Of a stretch of 64,000 nucleotides of DNA, positions 22,730-31,378 are shown piece by piece. The number at the start of each line of letters is the position of its first letter. Position 1 is the first letter of the stretch. The DNA is from Lachnospiraceae bacterium (GTDB taxonomy: Bacteria; Bacillota_A; Clostridia; Lachnospirales; Lachnospiraceae), in the NCBI GenBank assembly GCA_009911175.1, contig QXWX01000009.1, positions 1 through 64,000 on the forward strand, read 5' to 3'. The notes below the pieces were generated by a model. That model worked only from the letters and a program-made list of their open reading frames with translations. It did not search any database and was not told the DNA's origin. The position numbers and the translations under genes were made by a program.

Positions 22730-24337
22730 GTGGCGATGCGGAAGCTGAAGAAGTACAGGCCCACGAAGTTCAAGGCGAGGGGGTCTGTGTATGACAAGGC
22801 GGCTGCGGATTATGCGGTCAGCTTCATCGAGTGCCTGTGCCATACGAAGGGAACCTGGGCGGGGAAGCCTTTTGAGCTGATTGACTGGCAGGAGCAGATT
22901 ATCCGGGACGTGTTCGGGACGGTCAAGGGGAACGGGTACCGGCAGTTCAACACAGCCTATGTGGAGATACCGAAGAAGCAGGGGAAGAGCGAGCTGGCGG
23001 CAGCCGTGGCGCTGCTCCTGACCTGCGGGGACGGGGAGGAGCGCGCGGAGGTGTATGGGTGTGCGGCTGACCGGCAGCAGGCTTCCATTGTGTTTGAGGT
23101 GGCGGCGGACATGGTGCGGATGTGCCCGGCGCTGAACAGGCGGGTGAAGATACTGGCGTCCCAGAAGAGGATCGTGTACCAGCCGACCAACTCTTTTTAT
23201 CAGGTTTTGTCGGCGGAGGCGTATTCCAAGCATGGGTTCAATATCCACGGGGTTGTCTTTGACGAGCTGCATACCCAGCCGAACCGGAAGCTGTTTGATG
23301 TCATGACGAAGGGCTCCGGGGATGCCAGGATGCAGCCTTTGTATTTTCTGATCACCACGGCGGGGACGGATACGAATTCCATCTGTTATGAGACGCATCA
23401 GAAGGCCGTGGATATCCTGGAGGGGCGCAAGGCTGACCCTACTTTCTACCCGGTGATCTATGGGGCGGATGAGGCGGCTGACTGGACGGATCCGAAGGTG
23501 TGGAAGAAAGCGAACCCGTCCCTGGGTATTACGGTGGGGCTGGACAAGGTGAAAGCGGCTTGCGAGTCGGCGAAGCAGAACCCGGGGGAGGAGAATTCCT
23601 TCCGGCAGCTTAGGCTGAACCAGTGGGTGAAGCAGGCTGTCCGGTGGATGCCGATGGCGAAGTGGGACGCCTGCGGGTTCCGGGTGGACGCGGAGGGGCT
23701 GGAGGGGCGTGTGTGTTATGGCGGGCTGGATTTGTCTTCCACAACGGACATCACGGCTTTTGTGCTGGTGTTCCCGCCGCTGGATGAGGAGGATAAGTTC
23801 TGTGTGCTGCCTTATTTCTGGATACCGGAGGAGACGCTGGGGCTTCGCGTGAGGCGTGACCATGTCCCTTATGATGTGTGGGAGAGGCAGGGGTTCCTGG
23901 AGACCACGGAGGGGAATGTGGTGCATTATGGGTATATTGAGAAGTTCATTGAGCGGCTGGGGGAGCGGTTCAATATCCGGGAGATCGCCTTTGACCGGTG
24001 GGGAGCGGTGCAGATGGTCCAGAACCTGGAGGGGATGGGGTTCACGGTAGTCCCATTCGGGCAGGGGTTCAAGGATATGTCGCCGCCGACCAAGGAGCTG
24101 ATGAAGCTGACGCTGGAGCAGGGGATAGCCCACGGGGGGCACCCTGTCCTGCGGTGGATGATGGACAATATTTTCATTCGGACGGATCCGGCGGGGAATA
24201 TCAAGGCGGACAAGGAGAAGTCAACGGAGAAGATTGACGGCGCCATTGCCATGATCATGGGGCTGGACAGGGCAATACGGTGTGGGAATGACACGCGGGA
24301 GTCGGTCTATGACACAAGGGGGCTGCTGGTATTCTGA
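22730..24337 (+). CDS. terL: Terminase large subunit
   Basis: 535 aa from GTG 22730 (GGAGGT 7 nt upstream); ATG 22736 is an alternative. The N-terminal ATPase has Walker A VEIPKKQGKSELAAAVALLL near residue 80 and Walker B GVVFDELHTQ near 180. The C-terminal RNase H-like nuclease has YGGLDLSSTTDITAF and later EIAFDRWGAVQMVQNL and DGAIAMIMGL, giving the acidic triad. It fits the HK97/lambdoid-like Terminase_1 family. It translocates and cuts DNA at the portal encoded next. Confidence 0.93.
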   Translation: MAMRKLKKYRPTKFKARGSVYDKAAADYAVSFIECLCHTKGTWAGKPFELIDWQEQIIRDVFGTVKGNGYRQFNTAYVEIPKKQGKSELAAAVALLLTCGDGEERAEVYGCAADRQQASIVFEVAADMVRMCPALNRRVKILASQKRIVYQPTNSFYQVLSAEAYSKHGFNIHGVVFDELHTQPNRKLFDVMTKGSGDARMQPLYFLITTAGTDTNSICYETHQKAVDILEGRKADPTFYPVIYGADEAADWTDPKVWKKANPSLGITVGLDKVKAACESAKQNPGEENSFRQLRLNQWVKQAVRWMPMAKWDACGFRVDAEGLEGRVCYGGLDLSSTTDITAFVLVFPPLDEEDKFCVLPYFWIPEETLGLRVRRDHVPYDVWERQGFLETTEGNVVHYGYIEKFIERLGERFNIREIAFDRWGAVQMVQNLEGMGFTVVPFGQGFKDMSPPTKELMKLTLEQGIAHGGHPVLRWMMDNIFIRTDPAGNIKADKEKSTEKIDGAIAMIMGLDRAIRCGNDTRESVYDTRGLLVF

Positions 24338-24362
24338 CAGGAGTAGGAAGGAAGTGGTAGCA

Positions 24363-25817
24363 ATGGGATTATTGAGAGGGTTGTTTCGGGCGAGGGGCGA
24401 ACCTCAGGACAGGACATCAGGAAGCGCTTACAGTTTCTTCCTGGGGAACAGTACAAGCGGGAAACGGGTGAATGAGCGTTCTTCCATGCAGATGACGGCG
24501 GTGTACTCCTGCGTCCGGATTCTTTCGGAGGCGGTGGCAGGATTGCCGCTGCATTTTTACCGTTATACGGAGGACGGTGGGAAGGAGAAGGCGGCGGGGC
24601 ATCCGCTGTATTTTCTGCTCCATGATGAGCCCAATCCGGAGATGACTTCTTTTGTGTTCCGGGAGACGTTGATGACACACCTGCTCCTTTGGGGGAATGC
24701 CTATGCGCAGATCATCCGCAACGGCAGGGGGGAAGTCATTGCGCTGTACCCGTTGATGCCGGACAGGATGAGTGTGGAGCGGGACGGCAGCGGGCAGCTT
24801 TATTATGAGTATACGTTAGGTGTGGATGATGCGCCCACGGTGAAGGGCAGCACGGTGGTGCTGCCGCCTTCGGAGGTCCTGCATATCCCCGGTCTGGGGT
24901 TTGACGGGTTGGTGGGGTATTCGCCGATTGCCATGGCGAAGAATGCCATCGGGATGGCGATTGCCTGTGAGGAATATGGGGCGAAGTTCTTTGCCAACGG
25001 CGCACAGCCCAGCGGCGTGCTGGAGCATCCGGGCACCATCAAGGACCCGGCGCGGGTGAGGGAGAGCTGGCAGTCTACCTTTGGGGGCAGCCATAATGCC
25101 AATAAGGTGGCAGTTTTGGAGGAGGGCATGAAATATACGCCTATCTCCATTTCACCGGAGCAGGCACAGTTCCTGGAGACAAGGAAGTTCCAGATCAATG
25201 AGATTGCGAGGATTTTCCGTGTGCCGCCGCATATGGTCGGGGACTTGGATAAGTCTTCTTTTTCAAACATTGAGCAGCAGAGCCTTGAGTTTGTGAAATA
25301 TACGCTTGACCCGTGGGTGTCCCGGTGGGAGCAGTCCATGTCGCGGTCTCTGCTTACTGCGGAGGAGAAAAAGGAGTATTTCGTGAAGTTCAACGTGGAC
25401 GGACTGCTCCGGGGCGATTACCAGAGCCGCATGAACGGGTATGCAGTGGGGCGGCAGAACGGGTGGATGTCGGCAAATGACATCCGGGAGCTGGAGAACC
25501 TTGACCGCATCCCGGAGGAGCTTGGAGGTGACCTGTATCTGGTGAACGGGAACATGATGAAGCTGGAGGATGCCGGGCTGGGCTATGGCATGGGCATTCC
25601 TGCAGGAGGCACGGAAGCTGGCGGCGGTCCAGCCGTCAGGGAGGGAAGACAGAGGAATCCGGGAGTTGGTGCTGTGGGAGCAGCAGAAAGGGATGATGGT
25701 TCCGGCAGCAGCCCTGGGAAGGACAGGAGTGCCGGGAGAGGCAGAAGGCATCCCGGGAAAGGGACTGGCGGTAACTTGGAGGCTGGAAAGCCGGAAGATG
25801 GATCAAGCGCCGGATAA
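24363..25817 (+). CDS. HK97-family portal protein
   Basis: 484 aa from ATG 24363 (GGAAGGAAG upstream). Family signatures: MTAVYSCVRILSEAVAGLPL, HPLYFLLHDEPNPEMTSF, LLLWGNAYAQII, SPIAMAKNAIGMAIACEEY, EIARIFRVPPHMVGDLDKSS and SNIEQQSLEFVKYTLDPWVS. The portal is the dodecameric DNA channel at one capsid vertex. The last 60-70 residues are low-complexity Gly/Arg-rich (GGGPAVREGRQR onwards), more than is usual, and may be an extended tail or drift. Confidence 0.93.
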   Translation: MGLLRGLFRARGEPQDRTSGSAYSFFLGNSTSGKRVNERSSMQMTAVYSCVRILSEAVAGLPLHFYRYTEDGGKEKAAGHPLYFLLHDEPNPEMTSFVFRETLMTHLLLWGNAYAQIIRNGRGEVIALYPLMPDRMSVERDGSGQLYYEYTLGVDDAPTVKGSTVVLPPSEVLHIPGLGFDGLVGYSPIAMAKNAIGMAIACEEYGAKFFANGAQPSGVLEHPGTIKDPARVRESWQSTFGGSHNANKVAVLEEGMKYTPISISPEQAQFLETRKFQINEIARIFRVPPHMVGDLDKSSFSNIEQQSLEFVKYTLDPWVSRWEQSMSRSLLTAEEKKEYFVKFNVDGLLRGDYQSRMNGYAVGRQNGWMSANDIRELENLDRIPEELGGDLYLVNGNMMKLEDAGLGYGMGIPAGGTEAGGGPAVREGRQRNPGVGAVGAAERDDGSGSSPGKDRSAGRGRRHPGKGTGGNLEAGKPEDGSSAG

Positions 25818-25901
25818 TAATTTTCTGCGGGAAATGGCAGGATTTTGGTTCTGGAGGCCGGAGAAGTGCTGCGATAGTGCAGCGGATTATGGAGGTGGAT
25901 G

Positions 25902-26627
25902 ATGAAGAGGAAGTTCTGGAACTGGATAAAAAACCAGGATGAGAGCGGGGCAGAGATGCGGACGCTCTTTTTGAATGGGGAGATTTCAGATGAGACGTGG
26001 TTCGGGGATGAAGTCACGCCGGGGATCTTCCGGGATGAGCTGAATGCCGGGAAAGGGCCGGTCAATGTCTGGATCAATTCCCCGGGCGGTGATGTGTTCG
26101 CGGCGGCGCAGATCTACAACATGCTGATGGATTATCCCTATGATGTGACGGTGGTGATTGACGGCTTAGCGGCGAGTGCCGCATCGGTGATTGCGATGGC
26201 GGGGACGAAGGTGCGGATGTCGCCGGTGGCGATGATGATGATCCACAACCCGGCCACGATCGCGATTGGGGATTCCGAGGAGATGAAGAAAGCGGTCAAG
26301 ATGCTGGACGAGGTGAAGGAGTCCATCATGAACGCCTATGAGATCAAGACCGGGCTTGCCAGGGATAAGATTTCAAGGCTGATGGATGCGGAGAGCTGGT
26401 TCAATGCGAAGAAAGCGGTGGAGCTTGGGTTCGCGGACGAGGTCATGTTCTCTGGACAGAATGCGGAGGATGCGGGCGGCGTGCCGTTTTCGGATGAAAT
26501 GGATGCGCCGGTGATGTTTTCCAGGCAGGCGGTCATGAATTCCATGCTGGGCAGGCTCATCCCGCCGAAGAAGCCGGGGACTCCGGTGGAGCAGCTGAAG
26601 AAGAGGCTGAACCTGCTCCTGCATTAG
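25902..26627 (+). CDS. ClpP-like prohead maturation protease
   Basis: 241 aa; ATG 25902 (or 25899) behind GGAGGT. ClpP fold: VNVWINSPGGDVFAAAQIYN, catalytic Ser in DGLAASAASVIAMAG (near residue 92), catalytic His in MMMIHNPATI. It replaces the U9/U35-type protease of some phages and cleaves the scaffold or delta domain of the capsid protein. The capsid gene is not adjacent: a PAPS-reductase-like gene lies between. Confidence 0.92.
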   Translation: MKRKFWNWIKNQDESGAEMRTLFLNGEISDETWFGDEVTPGIFRDELNAGKGPVNVWINSPGGDVFAAAQIYNMLMDYPYDVTVVIDGLAASAASVIAMAGTKVRMSPVAMMMIHNPATIAIGDSEEMKKAVKMLDEVKESIMNAYEIKTGLARDKISRLMDAESWFNAKKAVELGFADEVMFSGQNAEDAGGVPFSDEMDAPVMFSRQAVMNSMLGRLIPPKKPGTPVEQLKKRLNLLLH

Positions 26628-26725
26628 GGGCGGTTTAGAAGAGGCGGGCGGCTGGCACATCGGATGTCTTGAAGCATTGAAGCAGATGGACAGGGCAGGG
26701 AGTCCAGACATTACAAGGAGAAGGA

Positions 26726-26789
26726 GGCAGGGAGTTCTGCTGAAATCAGGAAGAATGGGATAAGGGCTGAGCAATCGGCTCTTTTTCTG
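26726..26789. repeat. Direct repeat copy 1 flanking the PAPS-reductase-like gene
   Basis: About 64 bp matching 27571-27634: both begin GGCAGG-AGTTCTGC, continue through AGGAAGAA, and end in GGGCTGAG-AA-CGGCTCTTTT. The end is a hairpin with T-run, so terminator-like. The second copy lies in the 3' coding end of the gene. Confidence 0.65.
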
Positions 26790-26811
26790 TTTCTGGGGGG
26801 AGGTGGAAACG

Positions 26812-27696
26812 GTGAAGAAGACCGGGAAAGGGGATTACCATGCAGTGTCCTTATCCGGCGGGAAGGACAGTACGGCAATGCTCCTCATGATGATAGAGAA
26901 AGGGATGCCGGTTGACGGTGTGTTCTGGGCGGATACGGGCATGGAGTTCCCGGAGATGTACCGGCATATCGGGAAAGTGGATGCGTACCTGTTCCGGGAG
27001 CGGGGGCTGCATATCCATGTCCTGCGCCATACGCGCGGTTTTGAGTGGCTGATGTTTGATGAGCCGAAGCAGAAGAAATCCGCTGTGGAGCGGCGCATCC
27101 GGGACGGGGTGCCTTTATGCGGGAACGGCTGGCCGGGCATCCGGGTGAGGTGGTGCACGGGGCAGTTAAAGACACACCTGATCACGAAGGAGGTCAACCG
27201 CCTGAAAGGGGAGTACGATGCTGTCTCCTATGTCGGGATTGCCTATGATGAACAGGAGCGGTGCAAGGGGGAGCGTTACCCGCTTGTGGAGTGGCAGGTG
27301 ACGGAGGAACAGGCCCTGCGGTACTGCTATGGGAAGGGTTTTGACTGGGGCGGGCTGTATGAAATCTACCACCGGTGTTCCTGCTGGTGCTGCCCGTTCC
27401 AGAGGATAGATGAGCTGCGGAAGTTAAGGAAGCACCATCCAGAATTATGGGGGAGGATGCTTGAAATGGATGCGCGTGCGCTGGGGCAGTTCGGGGAGAC
27501 CCCGCTGGGGATGTTCCGGAAGGGCTGGACGGTCGGTGCGTTGGATGAACGTTTTGAGGCGGAAGAACAGGGCAGGAAGTTCTGCCGCCACAGGAAGAAG
27601 GAGTCAGGGGCTGAGGAACCGGCTCTTTTATTTTGCACAGAAACAGGCATCCCGGGAGCGGATGCCGCAAATCAAGAAAGCGAGGGTTTTTTATGA
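26812..27696 (+). CDS. PAPS-reductase/N-type ATP pyrophosphatase-like protein
   Basis: 294 aa from GTG 26812 (GGGGAGGTGG upstream). P-loop of the PP-loop ATPase family SLSGGKDSTAMLLMMIEKG near residues 13-31, then GVFWADTGMEFPEMYRHI, GNGWPGIRVRWCTGQLKTHL and SCWCCPFQRIDELRKL. This is the PAPS reductase/DndC-type fold with Cys residues that could hold a cluster. Such genes are seen in phage structural operons. The substrate is unknown: sulfate-type reduction, or DNA/tRNA sulfur modification. It stands between protease and capsid. Its 3' end is duplicated upstream. Confidence 0.8.
   Translation: MKKTGKGDYHAVSLSGGKDSTAMLLMMIEKGMPVDGVFWADTGMEFPEMYRHIGKVDAYLFRERGLHIHVLRHTRGFEWLMFDEPKQKKSAVERRIRDGVPLCGNGWPGIRVRWCTGQLKTHLITKEVNRLKGEYDAVSYVGIAYDEQERCKGERYPLVEWQVTEEQALRYCYGKGFDWGGLYEIYHRCSCWCCPFQRIDELRKLRKHHPELWGRMLEMDARALGQFGETPLGMFRKGWTVGALDERFEAEEQGRKFCRHRKKESGAEEPALLFCTETGIPGADAANQESEGFL
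27571..27634. repeat. Direct repeat copy 2 (3' end of the PAPS-reductase-like gene)
   Basis: Partner of 26726-26789, 845 bp downstream. Here the terminator-like GGGCTGAGGAACCGGCTC followed by TTTT lies inside the reading frame, about 60 bp before the gene's stop. Confidence 0.65.
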
Positions 27697-28913
27697 GTAA
27701 GATTTTGGAACTGCGTGAGAAGAGGGCAAAGGCATGGGATGCTGCAAAGAAGTTCCTGGATGCCAAAAGGGGAGCGGACGGGATGCTGTCCGCGGAGGAC
27801 ACGGCTGCCTATGAGAAGATGGAAGCGGACGTGGTGAACCTGGGGAAGGAGATCGAGCGGCTGGAGCGGCAGGCGGCGATCGACGCGGAGCTGTCCAGGG
27901 CTACCAGCACGCCGATCACGGCGAAGCCCGGCAGCAGGGCGGATGACGGGGAGGGGGATAAGACGGGACGCGCCTCTGATGACTACCGGAAGAATTTCTG
28001 GAATGCCATGCGCTCCAAGGCCCCTATGCCGGATGTGGCCAATGCCCTGCAGGTGGGCACGGACTCCGAGGGCGGCTACCTGGTGCCGGATGAGTATGAG
28101 CGCACGCTGGTGGAGGCTCTGGAGGAGGAGAACGTTTTCCGGCAGATGGCGAAGGTCATCAGGACTTCCAGCGGCGACCGGAAGATCCCCGTGGTTGCAG
28201 GCAAGGGTACGGCATCCTGGATTGACGAGGAGGGCGCGTTCCCGGAGAGTGATGATTCCTTCGGGCAGGTGTCCATCGGGGCATACAAGCTGGGGACGAT
28301 GATCAAGGTCTCCGAGGAGCTGCTGAATGACAGCGTGTTTGATCTGCAGTCCTATATCTCCCGTGAGTTTGCCCGCAGGATCGGGGCGAAGGAAGAGGAG
28401 GCGTTCTTTGCGGGTGACGGCAAGGGCAAGCCGCTGGGCGTGCTGGCGGCATCGGGAGGCGCGGAGACGGGCGTGACGGCTGCGTCTGCTACGGCTGTGA
28501 CGGCGGATGAGATGATAGACCTGTTCTATTCGCTGAAGGCCCCTTACAGGAAGAAATCCGTGTGGGTGCTGAACGATTCCACCATCAAGTCCATCCGCAA
28601 GCTGAAGGACGGCAACGGGCAGTACCTGTGGCAGCCTTCCCTTGTGGCGGGCACGCCGGACACTATCCTTGGCAGGCCGGTGAAGACTTCCGCATATATG
28701 CCGGCCATTGCGGCAGGGGCAAAGACCATTGCCTTCGGTGATTTCTCTTATTACTGGATCGCTGACAGGCAGGGGCGTTCGTTCAAGCGGCTGAATGAGC
28801 TGTATGCGGCCACCGGGCAGGTGGGCTTTCTGGCTTCCCAGCGTGTGGACGGCAAGCTGGTTCTGGCGGAAGCGGTGAAGGTGCTGGCGCAGAAAGCGGC
28901 ATCCGGCTCATAA
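27693..28913 (+). CDS. HK97-fold major capsid protein
   Basis: 406 aa from ATG 27693, overlapping the previous stop by 4 nt. The N-terminal about 110 residues form a charged helical delta/scaffold domain (ELREKRAKAWDAAKKFLDAK; EIERLERQAAI), normally removed by the ClpP-like protease. The mature HK97 fold begins near ALQVGTDSEGGYLVPDEYE, with MIKVSEELLNDSVFDLQSYI, VWVLNDSTIKSIRKL, ILGRPVKTSAYMP and GDFSYYWIADRQG. Length and motifs fit the family well. Confidence 0.94.
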   Translation: MSKILELREKRAKAWDAAKKFLDAKRGADGMLSAEDTAAYEKMEADVVNLGKEIERLERQAAIDAELSRATSTPITAKPGSRADDGEGDKTGRASDDYRKNFWNAMRSKAPMPDVANALQVGTDSEGGYLVPDEYERTLVEALEEENVFRQMAKVIRTSSGDRKIPVVAGKGTASWIDEEGAFPESDDSFGQVSIGAYKLGTMIKVSEELLNDSVFDLQSYISREFARRIGAKEEEAFFAGDGKGKPLGVLAASGGAETGVTAASATAVTADEMIDLFYSLKAPYRKKSVWVLNDSTIKSIRKLKDGNGQYLWQPSLVAGTPDTILGRPVKTSAYMPAIAAGAKTIAFGDFSYYWIADRQGRSFKRLNELYAATGQVGFLASQRVDGKLVLAEAVKVLAQKAASGS

Positions 28914-28946
28914 AGGGCAGCGGTTCCGGAGGCTTTGGGAGTATTG

Positions 28947-28974
28947 GGGATGCCGGTGCAGGAGCTGGCATCCC
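28947..28974 (+). terminator. Hairpin after the capsid gene
   Basis: GGGATGCC (28947-28954) pairs perfectly with GGCATCCC (28967-28974). There is no T-run, so it may slow or stabilise the capsid mRNA rather than terminate it fully. Confidence 0.45.
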
Positions 28975-29021
28975 GCCCATATAAAGCAGGTGCATTTTGA
29001 GGTTTAAAGGAGGCGGTGCTG

Positions 29022-29294
29022 TTGGTGACGCTGGAAGAGATGAAGAACTATCTACGTGTGGATTATGATGAGGACGATGACCTGATTGAAAGCATGATCG
29101 GGGCGGCGGAGAAAATCTGCATGGATGTGGCGAGGATGGATGACAGGAGTGAGTTTGCCGCCGTGGTGAATGCCAGGATTTCTGTGCTGTATGCGACGGC
29201 CTATCTTTATGAGCACAGGGAGGAGGCTGACCACCATGCGCTCACCCTGACCCTGCGGGCGCTGCTTTTCGGCAGCAGGAAGGAGGGATTCTGA
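29022..29294 (+). CDS. Head-tail connector (gp6-like)
   Basis: 90 aa from TTG 29022 (AAGGAGG 8 nt upstream; GTG 29025 also possible). It matches the short phage connector family: VTLEEMKNYLRVDYDEDDDLIESMIGAAEKIC, a C-terminal helix and an aromatic YATAYLYEHREEADHH segment. HK97 gp6-type proteins form a ring under the portal. It is followed by head-closure and neck genes in the expected order. Overlaps the next start by 1 nt. Confidence 0.85.
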   Translation: MVTLEEMKNYLRVDYDEDDDLIESMIGAAEKICMDVARMDDRSEFAAVVNARISVLYATAYLYEHREEADHHALTLTLRALLFGSRKEGF

Positions 29295-29635
29295 TGGATG
29301 TGGCATTGCTGAATGAGAGGGTGACATTCCAGAAGAATGAGGCTGTCGCGGATGATGTGGGGAACCACAGGAATGTCTGGACGGATTATTATGCCTGCTC
29401 TGCTACTATCGGAGGGGAGGGGCTGGCATCTTCAAGGGAAGTGCAGGAGGCCGGGATGACCGTGGAGGATGTATCCATGACGGTGACTGTCCGGTACTGC
29501 AGGAAAGCGGTGGACATCATGTCCACCAGATACCGAATTCTGTTCCGTGGGGAGATTTATGACATTGTGAATGTGGACCGTATGAATTTCAAGAAGAAAT
29601 CCTTGAAGTTTACCTGTAAGAAAGTGAGGCGGTGA
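29294..29635 (+). CDS. Head-closure / head-tail adaptor protein
   Basis: 113 aa. Beta-rich: LNERVTFQKNEAVADDVGN, NVWTDYYACSATIGG, TVTVRYCRKAVDIMSTRYRI and FRGEIYDIVNVDRMNFKKKSLKF. This matches the SPP1 gp16/HK97 gp7-type head-closure family. It closes the head and docks the tail. The parS-like palindrome 29509-29527 lies in its coding sequence (residues about 73-78, VDIMST). Confidence 0.85.
   Translation: MDVALLNERVTFQKNEAVADDVGNHRNVWTDYYACSATIGGEGLASSREVQEAGMTVEDVSMTVTVRYCRKAVDIMSTRYRILFRGEIYDIVNVDRMNFKKKSLKFTCKKVRR
29509..29527. promoter_or_regulatory. 19-bp perfect palindrome, second candidate parS
   Basis: GGTGGACATCATGTCCACC, identical to the parB-internal palindrome at 6062-6080 except that the central base is its complement. 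It lies within the head-closure gene. Confidence 0.5.
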
Positions 29636-29637
29636 AG

Positions 29638-30018
29638 ATGTCGGACAGGGTGCGGATAGACCAGCTTGCGGCAGCGGTGATGGAGGGGCTGACGGAGTAT
29701 GCGGAGCTTGCGGCGGATGAAATGAAGTCCGCGGTGAAAAAGGCGGGCATTTCCGTGAAGAAGGATATCCAGGCGGATGCGCCGAAGGACACGGGCGCCT
29801 ATGCGAAGAGCTGGGCTGTGAAGAATGTGAGGGAGACGTCAAGCTCCATTGAGCTGGTGGTGCATTCCAGGAACCGTTACCAGCTGGCGCACCTGCTGGA
29901 GTTCGGCCATGCGAAGCGGGGCGGCGGGCGCGTCCCGGGAAAGGCGCATATCGCGCCGGCGGAGCAGCGGGCGGAGCGGACGCTGGAGCAGGAGATTGAA
30001 AAGGCTTTGAAAGGGTGA
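29638..30018 (+). CDS. HK97 gp10-like neck/tail protein
   Basis: 126 aa from ATG 29638; the GTG at 29632 is an alternative. VRIDQLAAAVMEGLTEYAEL, VKKDIQADAPKDTGAYAKSW (the DTG-xY motif of gp10-like proteins), QLAHLLEFGHAKRGGGRVPG and IAPAEQRAERTLEQEIEKAL. The family joins the connector to the tail terminator. Placement in the neck gene order agrees. Confidence 0.87.
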   Translation: MSDRVRIDQLAAAVMEGLTEYAELAADEMKSAVKKAGISVKKDIQADAPKDTGAYAKSWAVKNVRETSSSIELVVHSRNRYQLAHLLEFGHAKRGGGRVPGKAHIAPAEQRAERTLEQEIEKALKG

Positions 30019-30067
30019 CGGATTGATGCAGATGGCAGTGGAAGAAAAGGCTACGGGAGGTGACAGG

Positions 30068-30385
30068 ATGGAGGAACTGGTGAAGATGATACGGGAAACG
30101 GGACTCCCTTTTGCCTATGACCATTTTGCGGAAGGGGAATCCCCGGAGCCGCCGTTTTTGTGTTACCTGCTGCCGGGGAGTGATAATTTTGCGGCGGACG
30201 GGAAGGTGTACCATAAAGGCGCAGACGTCCACATGGAAGTCTATACGGATAAGAAAGCCCCGGAGCTGGAGAAACGGGTGGAGGATGTGCTGGATGCGCA
30301 TGAGGTTTTTTATAACAAATCGGAGACATGGATCGACAGCGAGAGGCTTTACGAGGTGCTGTATATTTTTGGATGGGAGGCATGA
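30068..30385 (+). CDS. Tail-completion (tail terminator-like) protein
   Basis: 105 aa from ATG 30068 (GGAGGTG upstream); the ATG at 30023 lacks a good site. MEELVKMIRETGLPFAYDHF, PPFLCYLLPGSDNFAADG, YHKGADVHMEVYTDKKAPEL and VEDVLDAHEVFYNKSETWI are typical of short neck proteins between gp10-like and major tail genes. It likely caps the tail tube. Family name not certain. Confidence 0.78.
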   Translation: MEELVKMIRETGLPFAYDHFAEGESPEPPFLCYLLPGSDNFAADGKVYHKGADVHMEVYTDKKAPELEKRVEDVLDAHEVFYNKSETWIDSERLYEVLYIFGWEA

Positions 30386-30388
30386 CGG

Positions 30389-30997
30389 ATGCAGAATAAG
30401 AAGAACAAAGTGAAATATAACCTTAAGAACACGCATTATGCGATGCTCACCGTGTCGGAGGACGGGGCGGTGTCCTATGGGACGCCTGTGCCGATGCCCG
30501 GCTCGGTCTCCATCTCCCTGGACGCCAACGGGGAGCCGGAGAATTTCTATGCGGACGGGACGGCCTATTATGTCATCAACAACAACATGGGCTATGACGG
30601 CGACCTGGAGCTTGCCATGATCCCGGAGTCCTTCCGCAAGGACGCTCTAAGGGAGGTGCTGGACAGCAAGGGCGTGCTGATCGAGAACGCTTCGGCGGAG
30701 CTGGCGGCGTTCGCTCTGCTGTTCGAGTTTGACGGCGACCAGAGGCATATCCGGCATGTGCTTTACAACTGTTCGGCATCGAGGCCGGGCATTGAGGGCA
30801 AGACCAACGAGGAGAGCCGGGAGGTGCAGACGGAGACGCTGACCATCAAGGCCACGCCGCTGGCGGACGGGATGGTGAAGGCGAAGACCGGGGACTCCAC
30901 GGATGAGGCGGTGTATAGCGACTGGTACAAGGCGGTGTATATGCCGGCGGTCGCGGATGCCGGCGGTGGGGAAGATGATGTGTATGGGGAGGTTTAG
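30389..30997 (+). CDS. Major tail tube protein (phi13-like family)
   Basis: 202 aa, good GGGAGG site. VKYNLKNTHYAMLTVSEDGA, MPGSVSISLDANGEPENFYA, YYVINNNMGYDGDLELAMIP, FALLFEFDGDQRHIRHVLYN and VQTETLTIKATPLADGM are the hallmarks of the phi13-type major tail protein. It polymerises on the tape measure to form the tail tube. Confidence 0.9.
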   Translation: MQNKKNKVKYNLKNTHYAMLTVSEDGAVSYGTPVPMPGSVSISLDANGEPENFYADGTAYYVINNNMGYDGDLELAMIPESFRKDALREVLDSKGVLIENASAELAAFALLFEFDGDQRHIRHVLYNCSASRPGIEGKTNEESREVQTETLTIKATPLADGMVKAKTGDSTDEAVYSDWYKAVYMPAVADAGGGEDDVYGEV

Positions 30998-31000
30998 CGT

Positions 31001-31378
31001 ATGAGCATGACGAGGAAGATCATGATTGACGAGAAAGAGGTGCCTTTCCGGGCATCGGCGGCGGTGCCGCGGATTTACCGCATCAGGTTCCACCGGGACA
31101 TCTATAAGGACCTGAGCGCACTGGAGAAGAGCATCGGGGACAGCGATTCGGAGAACTCAAACTTGGATTTATTCTCTTTGGAGCTGTTTGAGAATATCGC
31201 ATTTATCATGGCGAAGCACGCCGACCCTTCCATCCCGGACACGCCGGAGGAATGGCTGGACGGCTTCGGCACGTTCTCCATTTACCAGGTACTCCCACAG
31301 CTCATCGAGTTATGGGGGCTGAATGTGAAGAGCGATGTGGAGGCTAAAAAAAACTTCGCGCAACTGACCGCCCGATGA
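31001..31378 (+). CDS. Tail assembly chaperone, short form (gpG-like)
   Basis: 125 aa. MIDEKEVPFRASAAVPRIYRI, RFHRDIYKDLSALEK, LELFENIAFIMAKHADPSIP and FSIYQVLPQLIELWGLN match the gpG-like chaperone of siphophages. It ends at TGA 31376-31378. A slippery A-AAA-AAC at 31348-31354 allows the extended form. It keeps the tape measure protein soluble and guides tail assembly. Confidence 0.88.
   Translation: MSMTRKIMIDEKEVPFRASAAVPRIYRIRFHRDIYKDLSALEKSIGDSDSENSNLDLFSLELFENIAFIMAKHADPSIPDTPEEWLDGFGTFSIYQVLPQLIELWGLNVKSDVEAKKNFAQLTAR

Noticed and set aside
22358..24142. A 594-codon frame on the minus strand across the large terminase gene
   Set aside because: Pro/Arg/His/Leu-rich translation with no motif; it is the antisense shadow of a GC-rich terminase gene that has complete family motifs.
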